From Atrichornis clamosus (lineage: Eukaryota; Chordata; Aves; Passeriformes; Menuridae): DNA of 64,000 bases. The DNA lies in contig WBMZ01002989.1 in NCBI GenBank assembly GCA_013400975.1, positions 1 to 64,000 of the forward strand, written 5' to 3'. Positions within the stretch are counted from its first letter, which is position 1. Every line of letters begins with the position of its first letter. Positions 37,899 through 51,600 of this stretch are shown one piece after another. A program made the position numbers and the translations under genes. The notes beneath the pieces are model-generated. The model saw nothing but the letters and a program-made list of their open reading frames with translations, searched no databases and had not been told where the DNA came from.

Positions 37899-40800
37899 TT
37901 GACTTCTGCAGGCCACTGCTGTGAGGAAATTTGTGGAAAATAACCTGTCAGGGAGGTTTATTTGGTGCCTGACCGACTTGGCAAAGGCAGATACAGGGGT
38001 CTGATATAAACCTAATTTTAGTGTAAAGTCCGGAATAATTTGCTGAAGTTTACTGACATACAGGAATGTGGAAGTGTGGTAAATGATACATTAATTTCTT
38101 CCTTTAAAAAAATCTTAACTCAGCCACAACAGAAAGAAGTACTGATTTTTCTCCTAGCAAGTCCTCTGCCTGACATCCTGAGTCCCGCAGTGGTTGTACC
38201 CCAGCCATGTGCTGTGTGAGCCCAGCAAATGTAACTGGGGGACTCGTGGCCAGTGAAGCCGCTGGTCACTTCACAAGGGCGTGAGGGTGACTCCAGTAGG
38301 GTGATCGTGTTCCTCCTGTCTCAAACAGCGGTTCTGTTAAGGGATTGACAAGCATGGGGTTTTTCCAACCTTGTACTGCTTGCTGAGAGTAAGACTGACA
38401 TGACTGGTGTTCCTGGAGCTGAAGGAGGAAGGTGCTAGCCTAGCTCTGTGCAATTAATATGGTAGGTTTTTAAGCTACTTGTAATAGGTTCATTGTCTTA
38501 TTCTGAACAAAGCTCACCAGGAGTGCTCCAATTAAATATATCCTTTTTGTCACAGAATACCATTTTGTCAAAACTGAATTGTGCCTGTCTTGACAAGCAT
38601 CTCCTGGAAGATGGTATGACTTTTAGAAACACATGCCTTGGCAGCTCATCAGGAGTATTTCAAGTTTCCAGCACCTGCTACTCCTGGCTGAGAGCTGTGA
38701 GTGTACCCGTATCTCTGTCACAGCACTGGGAGACACAGATCCAGTGTCGAGGAGCTGCAGGTTGAGGGTGGGAGCCTGAGGCAGGAGTCTGTGAACTGCT
38801 GACCCTTGGCACAGCAAAGGGCTCAGGGGCCTGTGGCCTGGTCAGCTGAAGGACGCTCAGAGACATGGCAAGAGCTGAGGAGCCCCAGACTGTACCACGC
38901 TTGCACTGTAAGGCTGTGAAAGAACCAGGGTTTCCTTTGTCCCGAGTCCCTCCTTGGAGGCACCAACTTGAACTGTGTTTTTGTTATTTATCTATTACAC
39001 CAAGATTAAAATATTTTAAGGATCAAGGTGTCTGACACTCTGCTATGGGAAACTTGGGGTAAGGAAACCTGGTCTGACCTGTGAGTGTGGAGTGGGCAGC
39101 TGTGAATGGTCTCAGCTCAGGTGGTGGGACTGCCAGAGTGGCTCCTGGATGGTCAGACAGGGAAGTTTCTGTAACACCAGTTGGGCTTTAAGGTGTGCTT
39201 TCCAGCTTTGCATTAGCTTCTGTGGCACACTGGATATGAAGCAAAGTATTAAAAAAATCTAAAATACGTGTGTAAAACTTTCTTCAGAATAGAAATTTTG
39301 GGTTTTGGATACCTGTGTCTAGTTTTTGGTCAGTGCAGAATAGTGCTGGAGGGAATTGAAGTACATGAAGAAGCTGTGTTTTGAAGAGGGTGAGTTTAGG
39401 CTGTGTTGAAGAGTTGACATTTTAGTTTGAATATTTTGCTTTCAGGAATAATTTAAACAAATGGTGGCATAATGTGATTTGGTCACTGCAAAGAAGTATG
39501 AAGACATGGGAAGGAAAACATCTAAAATACTAATAGTACATTGGGACAGTTTTTTCCTCTGGTTTGGGGCAGAGACCTTTTATTAGGATGTTAGGTGTAT
39601 GAATATTTACTCAGTTGCCATCTTTTCTGAACTTAATATGTGGATTAATAGAGGCCTTATTTTCCAGAGCAACCTTCTGATGTTTCTGTATTGCAGTGAT
39701 TGTACGGACAGTGCTTTATATAAACGTGAAGAAAACACAAGTTCTTCTGTGAACATCTTCTAGCATAATGGTATTGAAGTGAAACTCATGGATGCAATTC
39801 AGAATAAGAGATCCCATCATACAGTAATGGAAAAAATATTGCTATTTTCCACACTGTGTGTGATTTTTGTTGTTTATATTTAGTACACTTGTGCATTAAA
39901 AAGACTTGCAACCCAAGATAACTGAGGACAGCAGTTCATAAGAACAGGTATAAAAATATATACTAATGCAGATAATGCTTCGTAAATATGCTTGGAGAAC
40001 AGTTCTGATGATAGGGCTAATGAATATATAAGTATTGTGCATTAGTATAATAATCTTTATGGAAGATGCATGACCTGAAATGATTTAATTCTAGTTTCTG
40101 GGGTCAGTTTTCTCTATTCATTCCATGAACCACTGTCTTGTTTTATTTTTACCACTGATTGTCCCTCTGTGATCACAGTAGATATATCTAGGGCTCTACT
40201 GCCTTTGCTTGATTAATGCTGTGATAGTCAGCAGAGTGTTGTTTTGAAATCTCTTTTTTAAGGTTAAACTGCATCACTGACAAGGATTGACAGCTGTTGA
40301 AAATACAATAATGAGAATTTTACTCCCACTGTCTGTGCAAATTTATCACTGAAGTTTACTTTTCTCATTTACCTGTAATGCTGCTCCCCTTGTGATCTAC
40401 AGCTGTGTTCCTTATCAAAATAATATTTGTTTACAGTTTAGATTAATATAAAAATTCACATTTGGTACACCAAATCATGGTTATAAGGTAGAGAGGCAAA
40501 GTAAGTACTCCTTAAAAATAGCCAGGATCTTGTTATGTGTTCTACAGTGTTTTCCATCTTTACACATGGCCTATGGAATATGATTTGAGAAGACCTGGTG
40601 AGCTTTTTGTGCCAGTTGTTATTCATCATGTCCTTACAGACTTTTTTCTTCTCCCTGCCATAAATCCTAGGGGGACATCAGTAACTAGTATTGACAGACA
40701 GGAGAGCTGCTCAGGTTTAAATCATTTGGTTGCTGCATGTACAGACCAAGTTGCAGTACTTTGCTAGGAAACATTCTAGATGCACATGTCTGTCCTTCCA

Positions 40801-43777
40801 GCAGTATGAATATGAATTGACTCATTTTGAAGTAGTTTAGAATTCTAAATTTCATGGAGCCTTTGAGGGACCTACAGCACTGGAAAGGTACAATTAATAA
40901 CTTTAAGCATCTCAAAGGTCAGGGATGGTTTTCTTGAGGTGGGAGTGTGCCATCCTGTCTTTTCTCAATTCCTGTTTGTTTCTGCCACTGTCCCCCTGAC
41001 TACACAACAATATGTAAAGCCAGGCTTCTTTCTCTCTTCATGAGGTTTGGGCTGTTTATTTTAATAAAGCAGTAACTACAGATGCCTTTTTTTTTTTTTG
41101 TATACTGCACAGAAATGTGTGACTTTATGGTTTCTGTTCTGCCTTCTCTAACAATATATGCCGAATTCCAGAAAGGAGGAGATGTACACATTCACACAGT
41201 AGCAAAGCCTTATTTAGCACATAGACTCATCCAGGTAAATGAGTCATAAGCAGGAAAGAGAAATAGGAATCATAATCAAAGGAAATTAATTGTGGAAAGG
41301 GACATCCTAATTCACTTGCTGATTGGACTTGTCTTTGTTTGTCTTTTTAGCCTTGGCAACTTCTTAGTTTTGTTTTACGTTGTCCTTATGTCGTGAAGGA
41401 AGTCTTATTTTAAGTTCCAATTTGGAACCTCAGATACAAAAGAAAAATACAGGGAACTCAACCCTGCCCCGCACATAGTTAAATGTAAAATCTTGTTAAT
41501 GAAAACCTATATAAGAAATGTAATATATAAAGAAAATACAGCTATAGAGTATAATGCTTCTGAATCTTATAGCTCACTTCAAAAGCCCAGAGAGCTTTTA
41601 TTTTATTATCATGAAGTATACTAGTACACATGCTGCTAATATGTATATATATTTCTATTCTTGAGCCTTTCTGGCCTACTGATAGAAAATTCCCTCACAT
41701 TGCTTATAATGCTTTCCTGTTCAGTTTTCCTGTAGTGTGACAGCTTAGCTTTACTTATGTCAATTTAAGCTAGTTTACATTAATATATTTGCTATAAAGT
41801 ATTCAAATGCCTACTGAAAATCCTTTAAGCTCTACCAAAATTGAGATGGCCTGATCTGGAACATCTTTGATAAACCAGTGTGACTCATCCCTGCTATGAC
41901 AGCTTCCCTCAGAAAAGCAGTGAGTGGAGAGATTCTCTGGTTTTCTTCTGTTAGATGAGATGATGTGCTTTAGAGCTATGTCTGTAGTGATATTTGGTTC
42001 TTCTTTAAAGGTTTTTGGTTTCATTGTTGATTGGTATTTGAACGGCAGACTGGTTGGAATGGAGGTGCTGCAATAAAAATTAATTCTGGCCTTTCAGGAG
42101 AAGATCTTTTGTTTATAGGAGAATACTAAAACTTGACTGTGATCTTGAATATGAATTATGTTTTTTACTGATAGTATGCATAATATTTAGGAAATCAAGA
42201 ACACTAAATCATGTTTGTCTTAGACACTAATATATCCCACTTCAGTATGAATCAGCTCACAGTTGCTTCCTGGCAGCAAGAGAATCTTTACATGGGATAA
42301 ATAATAAAAACCATGTCTATAAACAAACTGAAACAAAAAAACCAAACCAATAAATAATAAAATTGCTATTAAATGTACAGGATTTTATTTGTTTAGGGAT
42401 TGATGATAATACTTCCAGGTTTTGAACTGACAGTTTTGTGGATGTGCCTTTTTTCACTTTGTCTATTTACTGTATACTCCTGTGAATTGTTGTCCATGTG
42501 TGAGTGCAGAGATTTTTCTCTGACTCTTCCAGTGTAAAAGCATGATTGTTTTTTGCAGCCTATGTGTGTGACACTACCTGTTTCATTTTTTCTTACCAGT
42601 TTGCAGAATACCAGCAAATAACTCGTCAGGTCTGTAGTGAACAACAGGGATGGGTTATTGAGTGGTGGAAGCTCCTAGTGCACCTTCCATTCCACTCTTA
42701 TAGTGGTCATTACTATTTTCCTCTTGAAGTTGTACCTCTGCCTAATAAACCAGTCTTACTGGAACACTTGCTTTCCTTGAGGAGAATAAAGCAACTCTCA
42801 AGAGACTCGGAGCAGATTTGCAGGTGCCGCACAAAAATGCCTTAACTAAGAATAAAAATTGTTTTATGTTCTTACTGTCATTGAATGATGCTTTAACTCT
42901 TGTTGAGCACGCATTAAGTAAATTAGAATAAATGAAACTATTCAGGGATGAGATATTAGCATGGCCAAAGGTGATAAAATCTAGCCCAAATGCCAGTTTG
43001 CAGTTTGCATCAACTGAACAGTAATAAAAATGAAATAGCTTAATTGGTACTTCTGGGATTTGCTGAAAATATGCTACAGGGGCATGGATTGAACTGTGTT
43101 CAAAATAGCAACACAAATATCTGTGCTGTCACATTTAAAATTTGCTGTGACTGAGGGACTTTTTCCCTTTATTTTTCCCCCCTTCTTCCTCTTGGCTTCT
43201 ACATCTGAAACTGTATTTGGGTTTTGCTGGGAAGCATGTACTTTATAATGGTAAATACTGTTTAGTGTGACATTTTTTCGGGGAGATAATGTGCTTGGGA
43301 GTGTCTCCTTCCAGGCCCAATGACTCAGAAAGCTCTGAAAATATACCATGGTGTGGAAAACTTCAGAAGCATTGCAGGAGGAATTGCTGGTGACTAATTC
43401 AGTGACAAAACAGTGGGCATCAGATGCATTTCGTTCTTGTGCTTCATCCGTGTTTTAACTTATTACATCCTCACAGTGTATCTGATGGGCATCAGTGTGA
43501 TTTGGAATAGCAGCTATCCCTCTTACTATTTGTTATCTCAGAGTATATATCTGATATGCATCCAATATTCATAATCAGTCTTTCATAATCTCTTTAATAT
43601 CCTGTCTGCTGTATGTTTGCACAAATTATACTGAAACTAACTTTTGTCTACTGTAAAATCTCTTTATTTTGTTCAAGATTAGAAATTATGTTACTTTAAA
43701 AGTCAGTAAAGAACCTGCTGATAAAAGTTCAAGATTTGTTACTTAAAACAGACAAAGAGCAATATCTCCTTTTGCAG
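37899..43777. other. Noncoding DNA, no gene visible
   Basis: Contains a moderately GC-rich patch at about 38,160-38,290 and again at 38,690-38,960, with short overlapping frames and no recognised domain. A 99-codon frame at 42,546-42,845 follows an acceptor-like site and is unidentified. A T13 run is at 41,087-41,099. Confidence 0.5.
41087..41099. repeat. T13 homopolymer
   Basis: An uninterrupted run of 13 T following an AATAAAG-containing stretch. No retroposon is recognised around it. Confidence 0.8.
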
Positions 43778-43888
43778 CACATTCCAGTTGAATTTGAAGG
43801 ACTATAAAGACCCTCGTTTAATCATTTATGTAATTTACAAACCTGAGGAAAGTGGACAAACTGATCCAGATGATACACTGACACAGTG
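43778..43888 (+). CDS. Unidentified exon-like segment, 111 bases
   Basis: The acceptor is ATCTCCTTTTGCAG, ending at 43,777; the donor is GTG/GTGAGA after 43,888. The length is a multiple of three. Only one frame is open, taking the first base as the last of a split codon; it includes the stretch KDYKDPRLIIYVIYKPEE and an acidic end (DPDDTLTQW). The mix of hydrophobic strand and charged residues looks protein-like, but I cannot assign it to a family. An open frame of 37 codons is not rare by chance and no partner exon was found. A pseudo-exon is the more likely reading. Confidence 0.12.
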
Positions 43889-45141
43889 GTGAGATGAGAT
43901 CTTCTTGTCTAGGGAAGCAGACCCCTGCTTTCTTGAAATATAAAAGTTAAGATCCATCTGTCTGGCCAAGCTAAGCTTTTGGGGGTTTATCTGTATTTTA
44001 GGTATGTTAATAAAGATCATGATTCCAGCCCGTACCTTTTGGTTTTTGGAGGTCCTGATGGAAAACATCTTCTGTTCTGTTATACAGTTGAAACAAGACA
44101 TTAGGGTGTGGTTTGTGTGTATTTCAGTGTTTCTAAGAAACTTAAATTTGTGTTGAATTTTCTTTGGTTCCAGCTGTTGAACAGACTATTAGAAATAAGC
44201 ATCCTGCAAACAATTAAAAGACAGAGTAATAAACAAGTGAAGAAAGAGGAATAATAATGATAGTAGTGAATTTTTTTCTTGAAATTATGTGAAGTATGCT
44301 GTTCTAGTGAGCACCAGTGAAATAATTTTGAGATAGATTTTGCAAAAATCTATATGCCAGGGAAAGGTGTAGAAACTGTGAATTGAGTATCCTCTATCAT
44401 GAAGTGAGAAATACTACATTGAGGCTATACCTGTCTTGAGTGTCTTTCAGAAAAACAAAATTCTGGACTTAAGCAGTACCTCTTACCCTCTGAAGGTGGT
44501 AGCTGAAAGGTTACCAGAAATGCTGCAATCTTGGCAGAAGCAAAGAAGTTGAGAGTGAGGTTGTGAAAAAATATTCAAATAGATGGTTAACTATCACCTA
44601 CAATAATAATAAAACATTACTTTAGATGTATAAAAGCATAGTGGAATTACCTTCACTCTCTCTGTGCTGTTTTAAGTGTTTTGACAAAAGCAATCTGTGT
44701 CAGAACTGAACAATGAGACATATATTTTGTAGTAAGAAAAATATCTGTCTTCCTGAAGTTACACAGATACATGTCTGGGACAGAGAGTGATTTTTTTATT
44801 TGACTGCAAAGCTTACATGTGTTCATGTTTTTAAATCTGCTAGAGCGATCTCCTGACCTTGGAGAATGCTTTCTCTGTTAGCTCTTTCAGGAGCAGTAAT
44901 TATTAGTCATTTCTGCAAGAGGCCTGGAAGAGTGGAGAAATTGCTAGTTATTTTGTTTGACCAAGTTGGTCGTAAATGAAAAACTCCAAAAAAAAAAAAA
45001 ATCCGTGTTTTTCCAGTAGGTTCTTTTTTAGAAGACAGCACAATTCTAAATGTCACTGAGAGGAGCAATGCTAGAACCTGTACAGTGAGGTTGCTCAGGT
45101 TTAGAGTTGCTGTTTGACTCTTAAATTGGAAAGTAATATGG
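43889..45141. other. Noncoding DNA, no gene visible
   Basis: AT-rich unique sequence up to the LTR. It holds an A14 run at 44,988-45,001. The last five bases (TATGG, 45,137-45,141) are the left copy of the LTR target-site duplication. Confidence 0.55.
44988..45001. repeat. A14 homopolymer
   Basis: An uninterrupted run of 14 A. It lies about 140 bases before the LTR and is not part of it. Confidence 0.85.
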
Positions 45142-45682
45142 TGTCCTGGTTTTGGCTGGGATAGAGTTAATTTTCTTCCTAGTAGCTGGGGCAGTGCTGT
45201 GTTTTGGATGTGGTATGAGAACAATGCCGGTAGCACACTCATGTTTTAGTTGTTGGCAAGTGGTGCTTACTTTAAGTCAAGGACTTTTCAGGTTCCCCTG
45301 CTCTGCCACCAAGCAGGTGCACAAGAAGCTGGAAGGGAGCACAGCTGACCTGAACTGGCCAAAGGAATATTGTATAACATGGAGCATCATGCTCAGTGTG
45401 TGGACTGGGGGCGGCTGGCTGGGAGGTGCCAGTCACTGCTGGGAGACTGTCTGGGCATCAGTCGGGGTATGGTGAGCAATGGTCTCTTGTCTTTATTATT
45501 CTTTCTCTTTTATCCATTCTCTTTATAATCTCCCCTTTCCTTGCTATTATCATCGTCATCACCATATTTTACTTTATTTCCTTATGTTTTTCCAATTCTC
45601 CTCCCCATCCCACCATAGGGGAGAGGTGCATGAGCAAACATCTGCATGGTACTTAGTTGCTGGTTGGGGTTAAACCACAACA
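45142..45682 (+). mobile_element. Solo LTR of an avian endogenous retrovirus
   Basis: The element is 541 bases long and begins TGTCCTGGTTTTGGCTGGGA and ends TTAAACCACAACA, giving the TG...CA ends of a retroviral LTR. It is flanked by TATGG (45,137-45,141) and TATGA (45,683-45,687), a 5-base target duplication with one mismatch. The 5' sequence (CTGGGATAGAGTTAATTTTC) resembles an LTR family I know to be abundant in bird genomes. A GTATAA-like box lies near 45,371. No gag, pol, env, primer-binding site or second LTR is present beside it, so recombination between two LTRs probably removed the provirus. Sense-strand open frames of 107 and 86 codons inside it are not viral genes. The exact family (for example an ERVL- or ERVK-type passerine LTR) was not verified. 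Confidence 0.8.
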
Positions 45683-45687
45683 TATGA

Positions 45688-48600
45688 AAATAAAATTGAA
45701 ATTGATGTTAAGAAGAAACAAGGACTGTTGTTAGTACTCTTCTTTTTTTCCACTGCCCATCAGCAGTGGCACCTCAGACCAAACATTTAAGTATCTAATT
45801 ATATATGGGTAAATGTCATCGAGGAAAAACTTGCACGAGGCAAATAATATCAACTGAAGAAAAAATTTCTCATTCAGTTATAAATAAGGTGCTAGATCTG
45901 AAAATATGCATGTACTAGGAGCTGAAGAACAGATCATGCAGAAGATGATATCTTGAAGGTGCCCTGATATTAATGAAGTGTAGCTGCTGCTGCAATTAGA
46001 GACCAAACCCTGCTGTCAGTGTCCTTGGGCAGTCTTCAGGAGCATTCCTAGTAGCTGTAGGGAGTTCAGCCTCCATTCGTGGTGACTTTAGCATAACCTG
46101 CTTCAAAATGGTGAGGGTGCATGGCATATTCTTTTGTTTTCATTTTTAAGCTGCTTAGAAGATACTGGTATACTAGGAAATGAGAAAGCCAGTTTAATAG
46201 AGGAGAATTGAAAGTTACTGCCCTTCACAGTGTTGCCAGAAATAATAAGTGGTTTGGTAATTTCAATACTCTTGGTGAAAAGGGTCTGGCCTGCCTTAGT
46301 ATTTGGTCAGTGTTGAGAATGTGTGTTGCAACTCCCAAACAGCTTGCTCTGTCATTACTAGAATTGCAGTAATCCACTGAAAGGAGGAAGTCTAGCAATA
46401 TGTCAGGAGTATAAAGAACTTTTCAAATACAAAACTAATTAGAAAAGAAAGCAAATTTAGTAAAATAAATTTCCATGTTGACAATTCAGATTCTATGGAC
46501 TTGACCTAATTTGGATTTTCCTGAAGTCTGTGGTAAAAGGTAACAGAATTGGGCCAAAGCTGGGTCCTTTGGGAGTCCCACTTTTTCAGGAGTTTAATTT
46601 CAAGTTGTTTCTAATTGCGACTCTTCTCCATTTTTGTACTCAATGCTGATTTTTGTAGTCCCTGTTTAGCAGAAGGCACTGTCTTAACGTGGTTGGGATC
46701 CGAATAGTGCCAATTCTGTAAGCCAAAGGAAGAAGAAATCTGGCTAACAGTGAAATAATAGATTTGTCCCTCTTGCAGTCCTCCCCCTCATTCCCTGACA
46801 CAAGGTTGAAGAGGGAGTTTGGGGATAAACTATAGAGGACAGAAACTTCCCTGATCTGCCTGGTAGATCCATTGCTGAAGTAGCAGTAAACACACTCTAG
46901 GTCTGTGGTACCTGATAAGGTTTCCTAGGTTTTATAATAAGTTTTCTTATGAAAAAGCTTTTAAGCACTGTCGAGGTTTCTGTGGTGAGATCACAGAACA
47001 GCTGCATACACCTTTCAGTGCACCCTTTTTCAAAGTATTAGTGTTGACCCTTCAGTTGAAGATGACTTTTTCCTAAGAGGCAACTTTATTTTCCACAAGG
47101 TAGTAGGATACTGGTGATAAATACATACTACTCCAGTAACATAGAATGATCATTAAAATACACCATACCTTTAAATGGATGGTTTTGGTTTTTTCTGTTT
47201 AGTACTGTGATGATGGTTTACTTCTCTGTAAGAAGAAAATCAGTTTCTATTGTTAAGTGGATTGGTTGTTTCCAGGAGTTTGTGCAGATGATGTTTTAAT
47301 TCAGCAAAAGCATTACACATATTTATCATCCTCAGCACATTTGACTGGTGGTTTAAATGCCGTTTAAGGGCTTAGGAAAGGCTCCTAGGATGTATTAAAA
47401 AGAAAAAAAAAAAGGCTAAAGTTCATAGTGATGACAGCTGTTATTCAGACCTGTTAGATGACAAATTTGAGTTTTGGCTAGTGTACATTAGCCATATTTG
47501 TTTATTCCTGTGCCTACACACACGTAAATGAGCCGTAGGTTGCCTGGATAACAGAAGAGAATTGACTTGAGGGTCTGTCCACCTAAGCAGTGTACTTTCA
47601 AACTTGGCCTTGCTCCCTTTTTACTGTTGTATTATTAAACATTGTGATTGAAATGTAAAAAAGCCCAACAATAAAAACCATCCCCCGTCCACTCTCCCAA
47701 GAAACAAACAAACTTTTGCCTTGACACTGCAAAAGTATTTTCTTCTGAAAACAAATGAAATTCATCTTCTGATTAGTGTTATAAGCTCATGAAAATGAAA
47801 GTTTATTATGCAAAGAGATTAGGTGGAGGGAGTGGGACACCAGTTTAGGTGTGAGATAAAACAATGATTCTTTGGGGTAGGTTGGTAGAACATGCTGAGC
47901 ATCTGAAAGAGAAAACTGAGATAAGGCTCACCTATTTCACAAGGAGTCATCTCCAGGTACAGGAAGGTGTGGAACTTGTCAATATCTTGTAGAAAATTAA
48001 TTTTTAAAAATTGAAAGAGTCTGGGGGAAAAAAAAGGACAGAGGAAGAAAATTTAAACAATTCAATAAGGATTTATTTCGTATTGTGTGTATTACAAGAG
48101 AATTGCAAATATAAACATCATTAATTCAGAATTCTTTTGTTATAACCATACTAGCAGTTAGACTTTAAGACCTTGACAGACATAGTGGAAGCAATGGAAG
48201 CCGGTATAATATGTAACCAACATTGGCACAACCACAAAACTTTTGTTTAAAAAATCTGGAAATGAACTGTACAATGATTAAATGGCACCGTTCAGCAGCA
48301 TTCTCAAAGACCCAGTCAAACTCATGAGCTTGTTCTGTAAATGTTCATCTGACTTTGAAGCTTCAATTATAATAGTAGAAGTGATTGGTCATAAAATGAA
48401 ATTAGTAATTGTGCTGGAATGTCATGGTTGTGTCAAGAACTGTGCTGTTAACCAATGAGAGACACAAATAACATACTATTTGGCAGACACAAAATGTTAA
48501 TTATGTGTTATTGGAATTCAGTCCAAAGAAATGATCTTTTTTTCTGAAGAGAATATCCTCAAAATTTAAAATTACTTTGATTTTTATTTCAATCACATTA

Positions 48601-51600
48601 ATTTGTCTGCCTAATCCTAAAATGCATAAGTTCTTTAGCATAAACTCCTATATTTCAGAGACTTTTGTTTTCCGTACTAAAAGCTACAAGAAAAGTTGTT
48701 GGTACATTTATTTTTAAATTTAATTTACTCCCCTTTCCTTTGCTACTCTTCATGAGGTATTTCATCTTTAGTGCAGTATAACTACAGTAGTAACTTTTCG
48801 TACTTCAAGTTGTATTAAATGCTGATAGACTTATTTTATTTAAACCCTTTTAAGGTGAATTTATTACTTTTGCAATGGTTCAGTTTTAACAATCTTGGAG
48901 GCCTGACTCTCCAGGTATGTTCGTTTGTCATCTTCCCTCACAGCCTTATGTGTCTTTATTGTTTTCAAAGTATCTGTTCTAACATTCTGTACAATTCCTG
49001 TGGTTATTCAACCTGGGGTTTCTCTGAACATGGCATTAATAAAGTTATCATCTGTGATTGCAGTTTCAACACTATTTTACTTACTTATTTAGGAAAAAAA
49101 AGCTAAATAGCTAAAAAGCTAATTTTTAACTGCTCTTATAGCCTGGCCTGGATTGTGCTGAGCAGTTTTAGGGAGCGGACTCTGAACTGTTTCTACATCC
49201 CTGAGATAGATTCCCTCCTTAGGGGTCAACATACCGGTTATTTCTGCTTGATATTCTGTTTTCTGCATATCAGTTGCTGTGCTGTAGCAGATCAGTTTCC
49301 TTTTTTTTGATCTAGTTTTCATCTGTTGTCTTTCAGCCATTGCTGAAACTAGTTAGTACTAGCTAACTAGAAAATTATTAAGAAAGGTTTTGTAGACTTG
49401 GCATTCTAAGGTAGCGGGGTAAATGGAGAGAACACAGCTGACCACTAATGGCATCAGGGGAATAAAAAAGGTTTAGTCCTTTCAAACCTCGTGTAGCATG
49501 CCTCTTTAGTAAATGGCAGGTTTGGCACAGATAAACTTTATGCCAGTTTGTCTCTGCTTCCAGAAGTCTCTGCATGGTAATGGACTACATTAGAATAAAT
49601 GTTGAGAGGTAGAGAGATTTTTAAAATTTAGGTAAAAAAGGAATTGTTGGAATCTCATGAAACAGTACTCAAAGTGCTTGACAGAGTAGGGGCCACAGAG
49701 GGTTCTGAATTTATCCCCTGCTGTATCTATTTCATGTAACACTTGCAAAAAATAACTCTAAACACTATTGGACTGAGTTACACATTTTCTGGCTTGTTGG
49801 TTGACATATCCAGGTGGCAGAGTCTGACCTATTTTTCTGTGCTGGATAAACATTGTAATAAAACTGAAAAAAAAAATTGTTTTGCACTGTAGGTCCATTT
49901 TGATGTCTTCCATACAATTTGTGTGCCTTTGTGAATGTGAATTGTGAAATCCAATTTTAATTTTTTTTTTTTTGTAAACAGCATCTCATTTATTTTTGGA
50001 TGCATAGATTACCAGACAAATTCTTGCAGAATTAGTTCATAAGTTTTCTGCAACAATTTTTTCTATGTTGTGTACTTTAAGTTAGCTTGCAAATATCTGC
50101 ATGAAATAGCATTTAATGTTCTTTCACTTGCACTCTGTCTTTGGTCATACATCTGATAGACCAGGTATGAGTGGCAAGTTACACAGCTCTAGAGGTAAGT
50201 TCTAAGTTAGAGGCTCAAGCATACCTTAGCCCTAAAGTGCAGTGAAATTATAGCTGCATTTCAATAAATTATCCCATAAGAGTCTAGATATTAAATTATA
50301 ATGGTAAAATGTAGCCTTGCAGTCAGGAAGATAAGAAGGGGGAAATAAAGAGAGTAAAAACATAGCTGCTGCAGTGACCCATCTAAACATAAATTACTGG
50401 TAGGGGCTGGGGATGATGCAGAAAAGGGAAGATACAGGATGGGGTAAGAAGTGGGATGGAAAAAAATTCTTGACAAGCCAGAATAGAATGAATTAAGGGG
50501 ATTTTTACAGGAAAATCCTTCTTAATTGATGGAAAACCCTTAGAAAATCTAGCATGTTTTAGCTTCCTATGTTGTAGATAACAGGCTGGGTTAAGTACAG
50601 GGGAGGACCATTTCAGTGGAATATAACTCAAGCCTTTGTTCCTTCAGACCTCTTCTCACCTTGGGCTGTATGACCATTTGGAGAATTTTCTGCTCCTCTG
50701 AGTTGTGAAGAGCACAGTGAAGAGAAATCTATTCATAGTAAAGCTTAAAAAGACTTTCTGTTTACAGAACTTCAGAATTATTGGCTGAAAGAGGAGCTTT
50801 GAATTTTTAAGCTAATACGTGTATAACTGACCTGTTCAATTTTCGACAGTAGAAACTATCATTGCAAGATCTCTTCCTTTATACTGTTATGTATTCATAT
50901 AAATTCAGATTTTAATTCACAGCAATTATGGTTTCCAGGTTTTTACTGAACTAATACTGAAAATTCTGAGAATAAGGATAAAGTCCTCATTAGCTTAGAT
51001 ATTTGAAGGGTATTTCTTTCTCAGCTTTTAACCATGCTGAATACTTTAATATGTATCAGGTGTAGACAGGTGTCCTGTCTATAGGCAGCAGCTTCTTCAA
51101 CTGTTTACTGTGTTTCCTGAGGAAGCCTTTTCCTTAGCATTTGCAAGAGTTATGTGCCTCACTTGTCAGTGTCTTGATGGAAGAAAATGTTTCTTAATGC
51201 TTTTTAATGACTTTCAGTTTGTAAGAAGAAAAATCCGAATTGGCTTAGTACTGTGTCTTCACAGCTTTAGCTGATTGACGTTTTTTCTCCCTCTCCTATT
51301 ACTCTGAAAGCAGGAGATGGCCATGGAAGGTACTGCTGATAAGATGTGACGCATGTTTAATGTGTAACAAAAGTGCTCTGCAGAGCTAAAGGATTTTGGA
51401 AATTTTAAAGATATAGAAGTTGCCTGAGGGACAGCCCTCAGTGTGGGAAGGTGTACAGCACGTTGATAGCTGGAAATTCAGCATGGCTTAGTATAACCAG
51501 GCAGGCAGAGATTAGCTCAAAATGAAAAAGGGAACAAGCTCTAATTTTTCCTCTCTAAACTGAAACCTCTACTGAGTGTTCAGAGAAAGATGGAGCAAGG

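Noticed and set aside
42546..42845. 99-codon + strand frame after a CTTACCAG acceptor-like site
   Set aside because: The splice signal is fair, but the donor after 30 bases (CGTCAG/GTCTGT) is weak, the full frame resembles no family, and a 124-codon frame runs on the opposite strand.
45152..45656. 107- and 86-codon + strand frames
   Set aside because: Both lie within the solo LTR and are not retroviral genes; no gag, pol or env motif is present.
48855..48914. 60-base open segment before CTCCAG/GTATGT
   Set aside because: The donor is good but the acceptor (CCTTTTAAG) lacks CAG, and the hydrophobic translation reflects T-rich composition.
49857..49876. AATAAA followed by A10, as the 3' end of a processed retrocopy
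   Set aside because: The A run starts only four bases after the signal, too close for a normal cleavage site, and the upstream sequence has no recognisable exon or gene content.
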